This document shows positions 26,192 to 34,993 of a stretch of 64,000 nucleotides of DNA, piece by piece. The translations under genes and the position numbers were made by a program. The stretch spans positions 26,141 to 90,140 of the forward strand of contig CAJUDL010000009.1 of assembly GCA_910585285.1 (NCBI GenBank), read 5' to 3'. Every line of letters starts with the position of its first letter. Position 1 is the first letter of the stretch. The stretch is from an uncultured Muribaculaceae bacterium (GTDB taxonomy: Bacteria > Bacteroidota > Bacteroidia > Bacteroidales > Muribaculaceae). The notes beneath the pieces are model-generated. The model saw only the letters and a program-made list of their open reading frames with translations. It did no database searches and had not been told where the DNA came from.

Positions 26192-26220
26192 GGCACCAAG
26201 GTGCCTTCACTCAACCGGCT
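26192..26220. repeat. Single arm of the family C element
   Basis: GGCACCAAGGTGCCTTCACT followed by CAACCGGCT is identical to 19022-19050 and in the same orientation, continuing TCGCC instead of GCGC. No second arm is nearby. The rest of the 26134-26483 gap is A+T-rich with one hairpin at 26403-26434. Confidence 0.85.
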
Positions 26221-26402
26221 TCGCCTACGTTAGTTTTATAGCAGCTGATAAAAGAGGGTCATAGTGGTAAATAGAAGATGGAAATTTTTTTTCAAAAATT
26301 TTTAGGCTGTTTGAACTTTTTTATGCGGGTTATGTTATAAGAGTATAGAAAATCGTTTCATGATGTTAGGTTAGTTCGAAAAAGTATTATGGAAAAACAC
26401 TT

Positions 26403-26434
26403 GAATGCGGCTGGTTGCGAAACTAGCCGCATTC
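26403..26434 (-). terminator. Terminator of the minus-strand barrel gene
   Basis: GAATGCGGCT (26403-26412) pairs with AGCCGCATTC (26425-26434). Read on the minus strand, AAGTGTTTTTCC follows, giving a T-run. It lies 50 nt after the stop of the gene at 26484. Confidence 0.6.
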
Positions 26435-26483
26435 GCGTTTATAGATTTAGAACGAGTATTATAAGTAAACGAGTCTATAAGTA

Positions 26484-27086
26484 TTAGAAAGAATACCTGA
26501 CTCCTAAAGATAGGGTAAGGGTTTTACCCATTAGATGCTCAGGAATTAGAGTATAGCATGTGCGGAATATATAGGAGAGATGATTGCCTGTCTCTACTGC
26601 CGCTTCTCCCTGAATGCCGACATTGAAACGATTGAGAAAATTGCCTGTCATTTTCTCTTTTTCGTTTGAGAAGGCGTTTTTATAATGTCTTACACATACA
26701 GATTCTTGAAAATTTGGTCCAACTCCGAAACGTAAACCTACTTTATCGCTAACATTAAATCTGAAACTTGTTATCAGCGGTATGTTGATATTACAATATT
26801 CATTTCCTCGATAATGATTTGAGCCATCATATTCTTTTTTGTGGTAATTGTTGATGTAATTCGCCTCAATCTGCGGATTAAAACTCCAATGAGGTGTAAA
26901 ATTTATTTCGTATCCGACACCAATGAAAGCGCCAGCTCCGACATCATGTGTGGAACCTTCAAATTTTTTCTGAATGTCAGGCGTAAGATTGACTCCGGCT
27001 GATACATTCCATTTGTTTTGTGCAGTTGCTGATAAAAAAGATGTCATCATTGCAATTGCAAAGGCATAGAAAACTATTCTCTTCAT
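26484..27086 (-). CDS. Small outer-membrane beta-barrel protein, paralog of the 22099 gene
   Basis: A 200-residue protein with a signal peptide ending LSATAQN, then KWNVSAGVNLTPDIQKKFEG. VGYEINFTPHWSFNPQIEAN, NINIPLITSFRFNVSDK and TLSLGVRYSF align with the 22099-22710 product along the whole length, and FNVGIQGEAAVETGNHLSY is identical. The divergence is in the loops. It lies on the opposite strand on the far side of the receptor/DUF4249 pair. Confidence 0.75.
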   Translation of the reverse strand: MKRIVFYAFAIAMMTSFLSATAQNKWNVSAGVNLTPDIQKKFEGSTHDVGAGAFIGVGYEINFTPHWSFNPQIEANYINNYHKKEYDGSNHYRGNEYCNINIPLITSFRFNVSDKVGLRFGVGPNFQESVCVRHYKNAFSNEKEKMTGNFLNRFNVGIQGEAAVETGNHLSYIFRTCYTLIPEHLMGKTLTLSLGVRYSF

Positions 27087-27222
27087 CCTGAATATAAATT
27101 ATTATTGTTATCTATACCTAAGACCCGGAATTATAAGATTTCCCCTATGCTGAGGGAAAATTTTTTTATTGCGAAGCAGGTGTCAGTAATTTATCAAATT
27201 CAACCGGTAATGGTGTATCCGG

Positions 27223-27426
27223 TTAGAAGTTGTGGCGTTCGCGGTGACGGTAGAAGAAATGGACAGCGATTATTATGGCGATCTCTATAACAGAGACGAT
27301 AATGAAACGGAGGGTCTCACCGTTGCGGATGAGATCCGGACCGAAGATGATTGCCATGGCGAGAAAGTAGAGGGTAAGCACTGATGGCAACCAGATGGAT
27401 TTCTTTATTGCTTTACGTTTCGGCAT
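27223..27426 (-). CDS. Small two-helix membrane protein, conserved-looking hypothetical
   Basis: A 67-residue protein: a basic N-terminus (MPKRKAIKKS), a first membrane helix (WLPSVLTLYFLAMAIIF), a short loop (GPDLIRNGETL), a second helix (FIIVSVIEIAIIIAVHFF) and a basic tail (YRHRERHNF). Both ends would be cytoplasmic. I do not know its function. Its start codon is 6 nt from the left arm of the inverted-repeat segment at 27433-27628, so its expression may depend on that segment. Confidence 0.6.
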   Translation of the reverse strand: MPKRKAIKKSIWLPSVLTLYFLAMAIIFGPDLIRNGETLRFIIVSVIEIAIIIAVHFFYRHRERHNF

Positions 27427-27432
27427 TGTTAA

Positions 27433-27628
27433 TGAAGTTGTTTAAACTAATTTACGTTATTCAAAAATATTAAAAAGTTGTAAACTTTATGGTAATCTTT
27501 AATAATCTTTTGCGTATCTTTGCCCGCTTTCATCGGAACCAACCGATAGGTTGCTTCCTCTTCAATCGGTCAAACCTGCTCCAAAATCTTAATAAATCTT
27601 ACCATAAAAATTAGTTTAAACAACTTCA
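27433..27628. repeat. 196-bp segment bounded by perfect 21-bp inverted repeats (possible invertible promoter)
   Basis: The arm at 27433-27453 (TGAAGTTGTTTAAACTAATT plus T) is repeated inverted at 27608-27628 without mismatch. The interior has a -7 element on each strand: TATCTTTG at 27515-27522 (+) and TATTTTTG at 27469-27462 (-). Downstream of the plus element are two competing stems: ATCGG (27532-27536) with CCGAT (27543-27547), or ACCGAT (27542-27547) with ATCGGT (27565-27570). The right arm covers the stop codon of the exonuclease gene; inversion would keep that stop. No recombinase gene is in the window. Confidence 0.6.
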
Positions 27629-28267
27629 ATGTATTTCCGGTTCGGGAGCATCTTTGAGATGACGTGAAGTCAATGGGTCAAATTTGCCCGAATCAAGGTG
27701 TTCGTAAATCTGAATGCAGGCGAGTGCATCCAATGCTGCGTATGCTTGCTGATGCTCTGAAAGCTCATCCGCCTCCCAGTTGGTGAGGCGTTGTCCCTTG
27801 GATATGCGCATATCAAACAGGATTCCGTATATTCGCGAAAGGCTGTTGTCGGCAATCTTATATTCCTTCACATATTGCTGCAGATCAATAAATCCGTCGG
27901 GGTTTATCTTGCAAAGTTTGTTTAGATTGTGGAAATCATCGTGGATAGAGAGACCTATTTTGGTAACGTTTTCGTCTTCAAGAAGTTTCTTAATCGGCTC
28001 TGTCAATCCTATATGATTGAGGCGGAAGAGAAAACATGTTGTGTGTGATGACAATTGAAGCAATGCAACTTTGTTGGATTGTCCTCTCTTGAAACTGGGT
28101 TTGGTCTCTGTGTCGAATCCTATTATTGATTCCTGACACAATGTCTCTATGGCTTTTTCCGCGTCTGCAGCCGAATCAATTAGTATTATGTTGCCCTGAT
28201 ATGAAGCAGCCGGAAGAGTGGCGAGCTCCTCTTTTGAAATACTTACGATTTTGTTATTCTCTTCCAT
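27626..28267 (-). CDS. 3'-5' exonuclease, RNase D-like DEDD domain
   Basis: About 213 residues. The three exonuclease motifs are visible: IIGFDTETKPSF (D and E), KIGLSIHDDFHNLNKL (D) and AYAALDALACIQIYEHL (D, with the Tyr of DEDDy enzymes upstream). LLQLSSHTTCFLFRL and TNWEADELSEHQQAYA are typical of stand-alone RNase D/WRN-type exonucleases of Bacteroidetes. The HRDC domain is absent. The ATG at 28267 (MEENNKIVSIS) is preferred; a longer frame to 28345 would run into the BioD gene. Likely co-transcribed after bioD. Confidence 0.85.
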   Translation of the reverse strand: MEENNKIVSISKEELATLPAASYQGNIILIDSAADAEKAIETLCQESIIGFDTETKPSFKRGQSNKVALLQLSSHTTCFLFRLNHIGLTEPIKKLLEDENVTKIGLSIHDDFHNLNKLCKINPDGFIDLQQYVKEYKIADNSLSRIYGILFDMRISKGQRLTNWEADELSEHQQAYAALDALACIQIYEHLDSGKFDPLTSRHLKDAPEPEIH

Positions 28268-28305
28268 ATTGTATCTGCGTTGTTGTGCACTTGGTAATTG
28301 TATTC

Positions 28306-28962
28306 TTAGAGAGAGGGCATTTCCATATATAAGGCATCCGGACAATGATGCTCAAGCCATCGCTTTATATAATTACGGGTATCTTCGCAAATTATTTTGT
28401 CTTTATCGAAATGAGAGTTATATATCACTGCAAAAACCGGTATCTCCGCATGACATAATGCCGACAGAGCGAGAAGTGTGTGGTTGATGGATCCAAGTCT
28501 TCCGTTTGTCACAAGTATTGTGGGTATCCTATGTTCGCGGACATAATCGATTGTCAGGTAATCACCTTTCAAGGGCACCATAAGACCTCCCGCACCTTCA
28601 ATCAACACATGACCATATTTTTTTTCAAGTGTATCTGTAGCTGCAGAGATCACCTTGATGTTTAATTCTCTGCCATCGATTCTTGCGGCGAGTTCAGGGG
28701 AGGCAGGATATGTGAATATTTCCGGAGCTGTGATGTGCAGCTTATCTTCCGGCAGTATGCCTGTGCCCATGAAATGGCGGTGCACTTCTATATCCTCACT
28801 GAATTCCTCATTGCCTGTTTGAACGAATTTCTGGGTGATTACATTAATGCCGGCATCGAGCATGCCACGGGCTAACCAGCCCGTGGCATAACTCTTGCCT
28901 GCATCTGTATCAATTCCCGTGATGAATACGCGGGATGGGAATTTTATTTCTTTAAAATTCAT
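28306..28962 (-). CDS. bioD: Dethiobiotin synthetase
   Basis: A 218-residue protein. The N-terminal P-loop is VFITGIDTDAGKSYATGWLA, followed by QKFVQTGN with the substrate lysine, VLIEGAGGLMVPL, and TILVTNGRLGSINHTLLALS. It closes the ureido ring of dethiobiotin from 7,8-diaminopelargonate, CO2 and ATP. No other biotin genes are in the window. It lies 13 nt after glyA, so it may be in the same transcript. Confidence 0.93.
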   Translation of the reverse strand: MNFKEIKFPSRVFITGIDTDAGKSYATGWLARGMLDAGINVITQKFVQTGNEEFSEDIEVHRHFMGTGILPEDKLHITAPEIFTYPASPELAARIDGRELNIKVISAATDTLEKKYGHVLIEGAGGLMVPLKGDYLTIDYVREHRIPTILVTNGRLGSINHTLLALSALCHAEIPVFAVIYNSHFDKDKIICEDTRNYIKRWLEHHCPDALYMEMPSL

Positions 28963-28975
28963 TATAACTGCATGA

Positions 28976-30256
28976 TTACCATGCGAACATGGGATAATCG
29001 TTCATCATGTCGTTTACTTTCCGACGAACATCCGCGATTACTGTCTCGTCATCAGCATTGCAGAGAACGGTATCTATGAGTTCGGCGATTGTTTCCATCA
29101 GTTCTTCCTTTGCGCCACGTGTGGTGATGGCTGCTGTTCCGAAGCGGAGACCGCTGGTGAGGAAAGGACTGCGGGTGTCGTAGGGCACCATGTTCTTATT
29201 GGCTGTAATGTCAGCCTCCACAAGCACTCTTTCAGCTTTCTTGCCGCTCATCTCCGGGAATTTCGGACGAAGATCCACAAGCATGCAATGGTTGTCGGTG
29301 CCGTCAGAAATGATTTTATAACCTCTCTTGATAAGGGCGTCGGCAAGAGCAGCTGCGTTTTTCTTCACCTGAAGGGCATATTCTTTCCATTCCGGTTGCA
29401 GAGCTTCACCGAATGCCACAGCCTTGGCAGCAATCACGTGCTCAAGCGGACCACCCTGCACTCCGGGGAATACGGCTGAATCTAGCAGGGCAGACATTTT
29501 CTTGATTTCTCCTTTAGGTGTTTTCTTGCCCCAGGGATTGTCGAAATCTTTCCCCATCAGGATCAGACCGCCGCGAGGTCCGCGAAGGGTCTTGTGGGTT
29601 GTTGTGGTTACAATGTGAGCGTGTTTCACAGGATTCTCAAGTAATCCGGCTGCGATAAGACCGGCAGGATGAGCCATGTCAACCATGAATATCGCTCCGA
29701 TTTCATCGGCGAGTTTGCGGATGCGTGCGTAATCCCATTCACGGCTATATGCACTGGCTCCGGCTATTATGAGTTTCGGTCGCTCTGCGCGTGCCTTCTC
29801 TTCCATCTCCTCGTAGTTGACGCGTCCGTCTTCAACGTGCACGGTGTAGCTGATAGGCTGGAACATCAGACCTGAGAAGTTTACGGGGCTGCCATGGCTG
29901 AGATGACCGCCGTGGCTGAGATCCATACCCATGAACTTGTCGCCGGGCTGTAGGCAAGCCATGAATACTGCCATGTTTGCCTGCGCGCCGCTATGGGGCT
30001 GCACATTAGCCCATTCCGCACCGAAAAGTTTTTTAGCACGTTCGATAGCGAGGTTCTCCGCCTCATCCACAATCTGGCAGCCGCCATAATAGCGGTGTGC
30101 AGGATATCCTTCTGCATATTTGTTGGTTAGGCATGAACCCATTGCACGCATAACCTCATCGCTTACGAAGTTCTCGCTGGCGATCAGTTCGATTCCACGA
30201 CGCTGGCGTAAATGTTCGCGATCGATGATATCAAAAATTTCGTTGTCTCTTTTCAT
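28976..30256 (-). CDS. glyA: Serine hydroxymethyltransferase
   Basis: A 426-residue PLP enzyme. [56 protein letters not shown] and the PLP-lysine segment [15 protein letters not shown] are all present, with no truncation. It interconverts serine and glycine with tetrahydrofolate, feeding one-carbon metabolism. The start is the first ATG; a MITE-like repeat lies immediately upstream (30276-30461). Confidence 0.97.
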   Translation of the reverse strand: MKRDNEIFDIIDREHLRQRRGIELIASENFVSDEVMRAMGSCLTNKYAEGYPAHRYYGGCQIVDEAENLAIERAKKLFGAEWANVQPHSGAQANMAVFMACLQPGDKFMGMDLSHGGHLSHGSPVNFSGLMFQPISYTVHVEDGRVNYEEMEEKARAERPKLIIAGASAYSREWDYARIRKLADEIGAIFMVDMAHPAGLIAAGLLENPVKHAHIVTTTTHKTLRGPRGGLILMGKDFDNPWGKKTPKGEIKKMSALLDSAVFPGVQGGPLEHVIAAKAVAFGEALQPEWKEYALQVKKNAAALADALIKRGYKIISDGTDNHCMLVDLRPKFPEMSGKKAERVLVEADITANKNMVPYDTRSPFLTSGLRFGTAAITTRGAKEELMETIAELIDTVLCNADDETVIADVRRKVNDMMNDYPMFAW

Positions 30257-30275
30257 GAATTCTAAATTTATGTAT

Positions 30276-30461
30276 TAAGTAAGTAAAAAAAATTAACCGA
30301 TATATGTAAGTAATGAGATCTTGCACTATAAAACTTGTTCTTTTTGGCTGTTTTCCCCTTGTAATTCAGTCGCATATGCCTATATGCTCCTTCATTACGC
30401 GGCAAAAACATCTCAAAAATAACTGCGTTTTATATGTGCATTAATTTTTCTTACTTACTTA
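30276..30461. mobile_element. MITE-like inverted-repeat element between glyA and nqrF
   Basis: The ends TAAGTAAGTAAAAAAAATTA (30276-) and TTAATTTTTCTTACTTACTT (30441-) are inverted repeats of 21 bp with one mismatch. The 186-bp unit has no ORF. It contains GCATATGCCTATATGC, a near palindrome. It fits a small non-autonomous element, but no matching transposase or target duplication was found here. Confidence 0.5.
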
Positions 30462-30471
30462 TGATTTAAGG

Positions 30472-31770
30472 TTAGCCTCCAAAGTTGTCGTAATGTATGC
30501 TTTCCGGTTCGACACCGAGATTATAAAGCATATTGTTCACGGCGTTGCTCATCGGACCGGGACCGCACATATAATATTGGATGTCTTCCGGAGCTTCATG
30601 ATCCTTGAGATAGGTCTCATACATCACGTTATGCACGAATCCGGGTGTGTATTTCACACCGGCAGCATCTGCTGCCGGGTCCGGACGGTCGAGGGCAAGA
30701 TGGAACTTGAAATTTGGGAACTCTTTTTCGAGCTGTAGGAAATCTTCAAGATAGAAGACTTCGTTGAGGGCACGCGCTCCATAGAAATAGCTCATCTTGC
30801 GGTCGGTTGTGTGAAGAGTCTTTGTCATCCACATTATCTGAGCGCGGAGGGGAGCCATACCTGCGCCACCACCTACCCATATCATCTCTGCCTTTGAGTC
30901 GACTATAGGATGGAAATCCCCGTAAGGTCCACTCATGAGCACCTTGTCACCAGGTTTGAGAGAGAATATATATGAAGAAGCAATACCTGCAGGCACTTCC
31001 TGGAATCCAACCTGAGGTTTCGGCTTGAAGGGGGGCGTTGCAATACGCACTGTCAGCATTATGCGATCTCCTTCTTCAGGATAGTTAGCCATTGAATATG
31101 CACGTACAGTCTCTTCATCGTTCTTGGCTTTGAGAGTGAAAAGTCCGAATTTATCCCATGCAGGTATATATTCCTCTCCGATGAGGTTCTTGTCTATATC
31201 CTTATCATAATCCATAGAATATTTCGGGATGCGGATCTGCGCGTAAGAGCCGGGGATGAAGTTCATATGTTCTCCCTCGGGGAGGCGCACAATAAACTCT
31301 TTGATGAAAGTGGCAACGTTCTTGTTGGATATAACCTCGCATTCCCATTCCTTGACTTCAAGAGCGGCTTCGGAAACCTTGATCTCCATGTCGCCTTTCA
31401 CCTTGACCTGACAACCGAGACGCCAGTTGTCTTTGATCTGACGGCGTGTGAAATGCACGGCTTCAGTCGGGAGCATGTCTCCGCCACCGGAAGTGACTTG
31501 CAGTTTGCACTGACCGCAGCTTCCTTTACCACCACAAGCCGAAGAAAGGTGCACTCCGTTTTCACCGAGAGTGGCGAGGAGACTTTTCCCTCCGGCTGCA
31601 TGAATCATTTTTTTGCCTTCATTGATGGATATGGTGACCTCTCCGCTATTTACGAGCCATCGTTTAGCCACAAGGAGCACCACAACCAGAACGAGCACAA
31701 TTATGAGGAATATCAACGAGGCTGCCGCCACGTTGTTCCATTGAATCATATTGAGTGAATACATTGTCAT
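30472..31770 (-). CDS. nqrF: Na+-translocating NADH:quinone reductase subunit F
   Basis: A 432-residue protein. One N-terminal membrane helix (LIFLIIVLVLVVVLLV), then a 2Fe-2S ferredoxin domain with cysteines in SSACGGKGSCGQC and WRLGC, then an FAD/NADH reductase domain with RAYSMANYPEE, MSGPYGDFH, VGGGAGMAPLRAQI and YYMCGPGPM. It takes electrons from NADH into the pump. Last gene of nqrABCDEF. Within the start, MIQWNN at residue 8 is an alternative. Confidence 0.96.
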   Translation of the reverse strand: MTMYSLNMIQWNNVAAASLIFLIIVLVLVVVLLVAKRWLVNSGEVTISINEGKKMIHAAGGKSLLATLGENGVHLSSACGGKGSCGQCKLQVTSGGGDMLPTEAVHFTRRQIKDNWRLGCQVKVKGDMEIKVSEAALEVKEWECEVISNKNVATFIKEFIVRLPEGEHMNFIPGSYAQIRIPKYSMDYDKDIDKNLIGEEYIPAWDKFGLFTLKAKNDEETVRAYSMANYPEEGDRIMLTVRIATPPFKPKPQVGFQEVPAGIASSYIFSLKPGDKVLMSGPYGDFHPIVDSKAEMIWVGGGAGMAPLRAQIMWMTKTLHTTDRKMSYFYGARALNEVFYLEDFLQLEKEFPNFKFHLALDRPDPAADAAGVKYTPGFVHNVMYETYLKDHEAPEDIQYYMCGPGPMSNAVNNMLYNLGVEPESIHYDNFGG

Positions 31771-31776
31771 TTCATA

Positions 31777-32391
31777 TTACAGTTTAATGCCGAGGAAGCT
31801 CATGAATGCGATGCCCATGAGACCGGTAATGATAAATGTGATGCCTATGCCACGCAGAGGCTTGGGAACATTGCTATAATCAAGGCGTTCGCGTATGGCA
31901 GCGAGGCAGACGATTGCCAAAAGCCATCCAATGCCCGAACCGGCACCATATACGGTAGCTGTCCATGCGTTGGTGAACTCACGTTGCTGCATGAAGAGAA
32001 CGGCACCTAAGATCGCACAGTTCACGGCAATAAGAGGAAGGAATATACCCAGTGAGTTGTAAAGTCCGGGGGAATATTTCTCTATTACCATCTCAAGGAT
32101 CTGCACGAGGGCTGCTATCACCGCGATAAACATTATGAGTCCGAGGAAAGAGAGGTCTGCCGAGGCGTATTCTTCTCCCAGCCAGCTCAATGCTCCGGGC
32201 TGAAGAATATACTGGTTTATGCACCATGTGATTGGGAGAGAGATGAGCAACACGAAAGTTACCGCAACTCCGAGACCGAACGCTGTCTTTACATTCTTCG
32301 ACACAGCCAGAAACGAGCACATGCCGAGGAAGTAGGCGAAGATCATATTGTCGATGAAAATCGACCGTATAAATAAATTAAGATTCTCCAT
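31777..32391 (-). CDS. nqrE: Na+-translocating NADH:quinone reductase subunit E
   Basis: A 204-residue integral membrane protein with about six helices. [20 protein letters not shown] and [20 protein letters not shown] carry the conserved cysteines thought to ligate the intramembrane iron-sulfur centre shared with NqrD. It lies 6 nt from nqrF and 21 nt from nqrD. Confidence 0.96.
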   Translation of the reverse strand: MENLNLFIRSIFIDNMIFAYFLGMCSFLAVSKNVKTAFGLGVAVTFVLLISLPITWCINQYILQPGALSWLGEEYASADLSFLGLIMFIAVIAALVQILEMVIEKYSPGLYNSLGIFLPLIAVNCAILGAVLFMQQREFTNAWTATVYGAGSGIGWLLAIVCLAAIRERLDYSNVPKPLRGIGITFIITGLMGIAFMSFLGIKL

Positions 32392-32412
32392 TTTTTCAAT
32401 TCAGATTTGCGG

Positions 32413-33033
32413 TTATTCTTGAAGATCTTTGTTTTTTGCACGATGAACCCATATGATGCAGCCAACGAGAATCAGAGCCATCGGGGGAAGAATCATCATA
32501 CCGTTGTTCATGTATCCGGCTTCATACCAGCTTTGGGGAAATATCTGATAGCCCATGAGGGTTCCGCTGCCGAAGAGCTCGCGGAAGAAGGATACAATCA
32601 CCAGGATAATGCCATAACCGATGCCATTGCCGATACCATCAAGAAATGCCTGCCACGGACGGTTGTTGAGGGCAAAAGCCTCAAGGCGACCCATGATGAT
32701 ACAGTTGGTGATTATCAATCCGATGAACACAGAAAGAGCCTTGGAAACCTCATAGTTCCATGCCTTCAGAACCTGATCTACGATGACTACGAGGGCAGCC
32801 ACGACCACGAGCTGAACAATGATGCGGATTGAAGTAGGTATGGTATTTCTCAAAAGAGAGATTATCACGTTGGAGAGGGCAAGCACTGCTGTTACGGAAA
32901 TTGTCATAACGAGCGCCGGCTCCATTTTTGCAGTGACAGCCAGTGCCGAACAAATACCGAGCACCTGGACGATGACAGGGTTGTCTTTCGACAGAGGATT
33001 AATCAGCGGCAGGAATGTTTTCTTAAGATTCAT
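32413..33033 (-). CDS. nqrD: Na+-translocating NADH:quinone reductase subunit D
   Basis: A 206-residue integral membrane protein, homologous in fold to NqrE. NPVIVQVLGICSALAVTAKM and GLIITNCIIMGRLEAFALNN hold the cysteine-bearing half-helices. Its start overlaps the nqrC stop by 4 nt, so the two are probably translationally coupled. Confidence 0.96.
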   Translation of the reverse strand: MNLKKTFLPLINPLSKDNPVIVQVLGICSALAVTAKMEPALVMTISVTAVLALSNVIISLLRNTIPTSIRIIVQLVVVAALVVIVDQVLKAWNYEVSKALSVFIGLIITNCIIMGRLEAFALNNRPWQAFLDGIGNGIGYGIILVIVSFFRELFGSGTLMGYQIFPQSWYEAGYMNNGMMILPPMALILVGCIIWVHRAKNKDLQE

Positions 33034-33755
33034 TTCTCAACCTCCTTTCCTTCACTAAGTTTTTTAAAGAATGCAGAATAGGGTTCAAGTGAGTTTTCGA
33101 GCATGCGCTGCACACCCTGACTCGTAATGGTGCCACCGGAGATGGCATGGACATATGCGCCCTCTGCTGGTTCCTGACCGTTTTTCACAACCTTCACTGA
33201 TTGGAAACCACCTTCGGCATTGAAAATGTCTTTACCTTGGAACTGGTTGCTGAAAGCCGGTTTTTCAATTTCTGCACCAAGTCCCGGTGTCTCACCTTGA
33301 TGAGCGAAATATGCTCCATAGATTGTATTGCCATTGGAATCAAAGGCGATATAACCCCAGATAGGACCCCAAAGACCTGCTCCGTAAACGGGGATGATAT
33401 ATTTAGTTCCTCCGTCTGTCTTGCAAACGAATACGGGGAGTATTCTTTCTGCAGCCGGCTTCTTGACTTCCAGGCTCACGTTGACGGAGAAGGGATCTAC
33501 ATCAGAGTCGATGCGGTCGCCGTCGGTATTTACGATATATGTGTCGGTGATATGTGAGGCATAGAGATCACTCACATTCTGATTTTTTGTGGGTACGATG
33601 AGTGCGGCAGCAAGGATCTGGCGTTTAGTGTCGTTGGCGATGTTCTCTACCTGTTGTGGACGCAGTGCCTGATAAACGATAGAAAGGACAACTCCCACTA
33701 TCACCACCAACACCACAGAATAAATCACGGTGTAAAGATTACTTTGTCTGTTCAT
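33030..33755 (-). CDS. nqrC: Na+-translocating NADH:quinone reductase subunit C
   Basis: A 241-residue protein with an N-terminal membrane helix (TVIYSVVLVVIVGVVLSIVY) and a periplasmic FMN-binding domain. The covalent FMN-threonine motif is in AISGGTITSQGVQ. GLWGPIWGYIAFDSNGNTIY and HQGETPGLGAEIE are typical. The flavin is attached by ApbE, which is not in this window. Confidence 0.95.
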   Translation of the reverse strand: MNRQSNLYTVIYSVVLVVIVGVVLSIVYQALRPQQVENIANDTKRQILAAALIVPTKNQNVSDLYASHITDTYIVNTDGDRIDSDVDPFSVNVSLEVKKPAAERILPVFVCKTDGGTKYIIPVYGAGLWGPIWGYIAFDSNGNTIYGAYFAHQGETPGLGAEIEKPAFSNQFQGKDIFNAEGGFQSVKVVKNGQEPAEGAYVHAISGGTITSQGVQRMLENSLEPYSAFFKKLSEGKEVEK

Positions 33756-33767
33756 GGGTATATGATG

Positions 33768-34958
33768 TTAGGAGTTTTTAATTTCAGAGCGACGTAGGCG
33801 ACGGCGCACATTGGCATTTACAACACAATAGTCGATGAGCGGTGCGAAACAGTTCATCAGCAGCACTGCCAGCATTGCGCCCTCCGGATAACCTGTGTTG
33901 TAGCATCTGATAACGATTGCCACCGCTCCAATAAGGAATCCATAAATGTATTTTCCTGTATTTGTGCGGCAGGCGGTGACCGGATCTGTTGCCATAAAGA
34001 CGATGGCAAACATGAAGCCGCCGAGGCATATCTGCTCAAGAGGAGAGATGAAGGTTACCGGATAGAGGTCGGATGCGAAATGGTTTGCGATGACACTCAT
34101 AAGCAAACCTCCAACGAGGGCAGATCCCATGATCCTCCAACTTGCAATACCGGTGAAGAGAAGAATTGCCGCGCCGATAAGTATGCAGAATGTTGATGTC
34201 TCACCCCATGAGCCGGGATAGAACCCAAAGAATATATCGGTGAATGATAAAGGATCACCGAGCACATTGGTTATAACAGCTCCCGGTTCTGAGGAAGCAA
34301 GCTGTCCCAGAGGAGTGGCACCCGTATAAGAATCAACGGCGGGGCTGCCTCCAAGTGAAACGAACACGTTGTCGCCACTCATTTTCGATGGATAACTGAA
34401 GAAGAGGAATGCTCTTGTCACAAGCGCAACATTGAGGAAATTATAACCTGTTCCTCCGAACACCTCTTTGGCGAAAATCACGGCGAAAGCCACCGCAACA
34501 GCGAGCATCCACCATGGCGTATCAACCGGGCATATCATTGGAATCAGGATGCCCGATACCAGAAATCCTTCCTGAATTTCATGTCCGCGCATCTGGGCTA
34601 CAATAAATTCAATTCCGAGACCCACGATGTAGGCGGTCAGAATCTGTGGAAGCACAGCGAACAATCCATAAATGAACGTCTCGATAAAGCTGTGATTGAA
34701 CTCTCCGATGGCGCGGTAATGCTCAAATCCGATATTCCACATTCCAAACAGGCAGCATGGCAACAGGGCTATGACCACTGTAATCATGGTTCTCTTTGAA
34801 TCGTTGCTGTCGTGGATATGCACTCCTGATGAAGATGTCTCGTTGGGAGTGAAGAGGAATGTGTAGAAGCCGTCGAACACGGAATGCAGCTTCTCGAATC
34901 TTCCCCCTTTTTCAAACTGGGGTTTGATTCTGTCTATTCTTTGCTTTAATCCTTTCAC
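33768..34958 (-). CDS. nqrB: Na+-translocating NADH:quinone reductase subunit B
   Basis: A 396-residue membrane protein. The covalent FMN site is DSYTGATPLGQL. GTGYNFLNVALVTRAFLFFS, GEIQEGF-like loop (RGHEIQEGFLVSGILIPMIC) and MATDPVTACRTNTGKYIYGF are strongly conserved. It forms the sodium channel core. Twelve nt separate it from nqrC. Confidence 0.96.
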   Translation of the reverse strand: MKGLKQRIDRIKPQFEKGGRFEKLHSVFDGFYTFLFTPNETSSSGVHIHDSNDSKRTMITVVIALLPCCLFGMWNIGFEHYRAIGEFNHSFIETFIYGLFAVLPQILTAYIVGLGIEFIVAQMRGHEIQEGFLVSGILIPMICPVDTPWWMLAVAVAFAVIFAKEVFGGTGYNFLNVALVTRAFLFFSYPSKMSGDNVFVSLGGSPAVDSYTGATPLGQLASSEPGAVITNVLGDPLSFTDIFFGFYPGSWGETSTFCILIGAAILLFTGIASWRIMGSALVGGLLMSVIANHFASDLYPVTFISPLEQICLGGFMFAIVFMATDPVTACRTNTGKYIYGFLIGAVAIVIRCYNTGYPEGAMLAVLLMNCFAPLIDYCVVNANVRRRLRRSEIKNS

Positions 34959-34993
34959 GATTTATTTGTTTTCAGTTTTCTGTATTGCTTTAG

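Noticed and set aside
27105..27290. A 61-residue plus-strand ORF between the barrel and the small membrane protein
   Set aside because: It overlaps the real minus-strand gene at its 3' end, has no signal or domain and no good promoter.
30257..30471. A riboswitch in front of glyA
   Set aside because: The gap is explained by the inverted-repeat element, and no glycine or other known riboswitch core was recognised.
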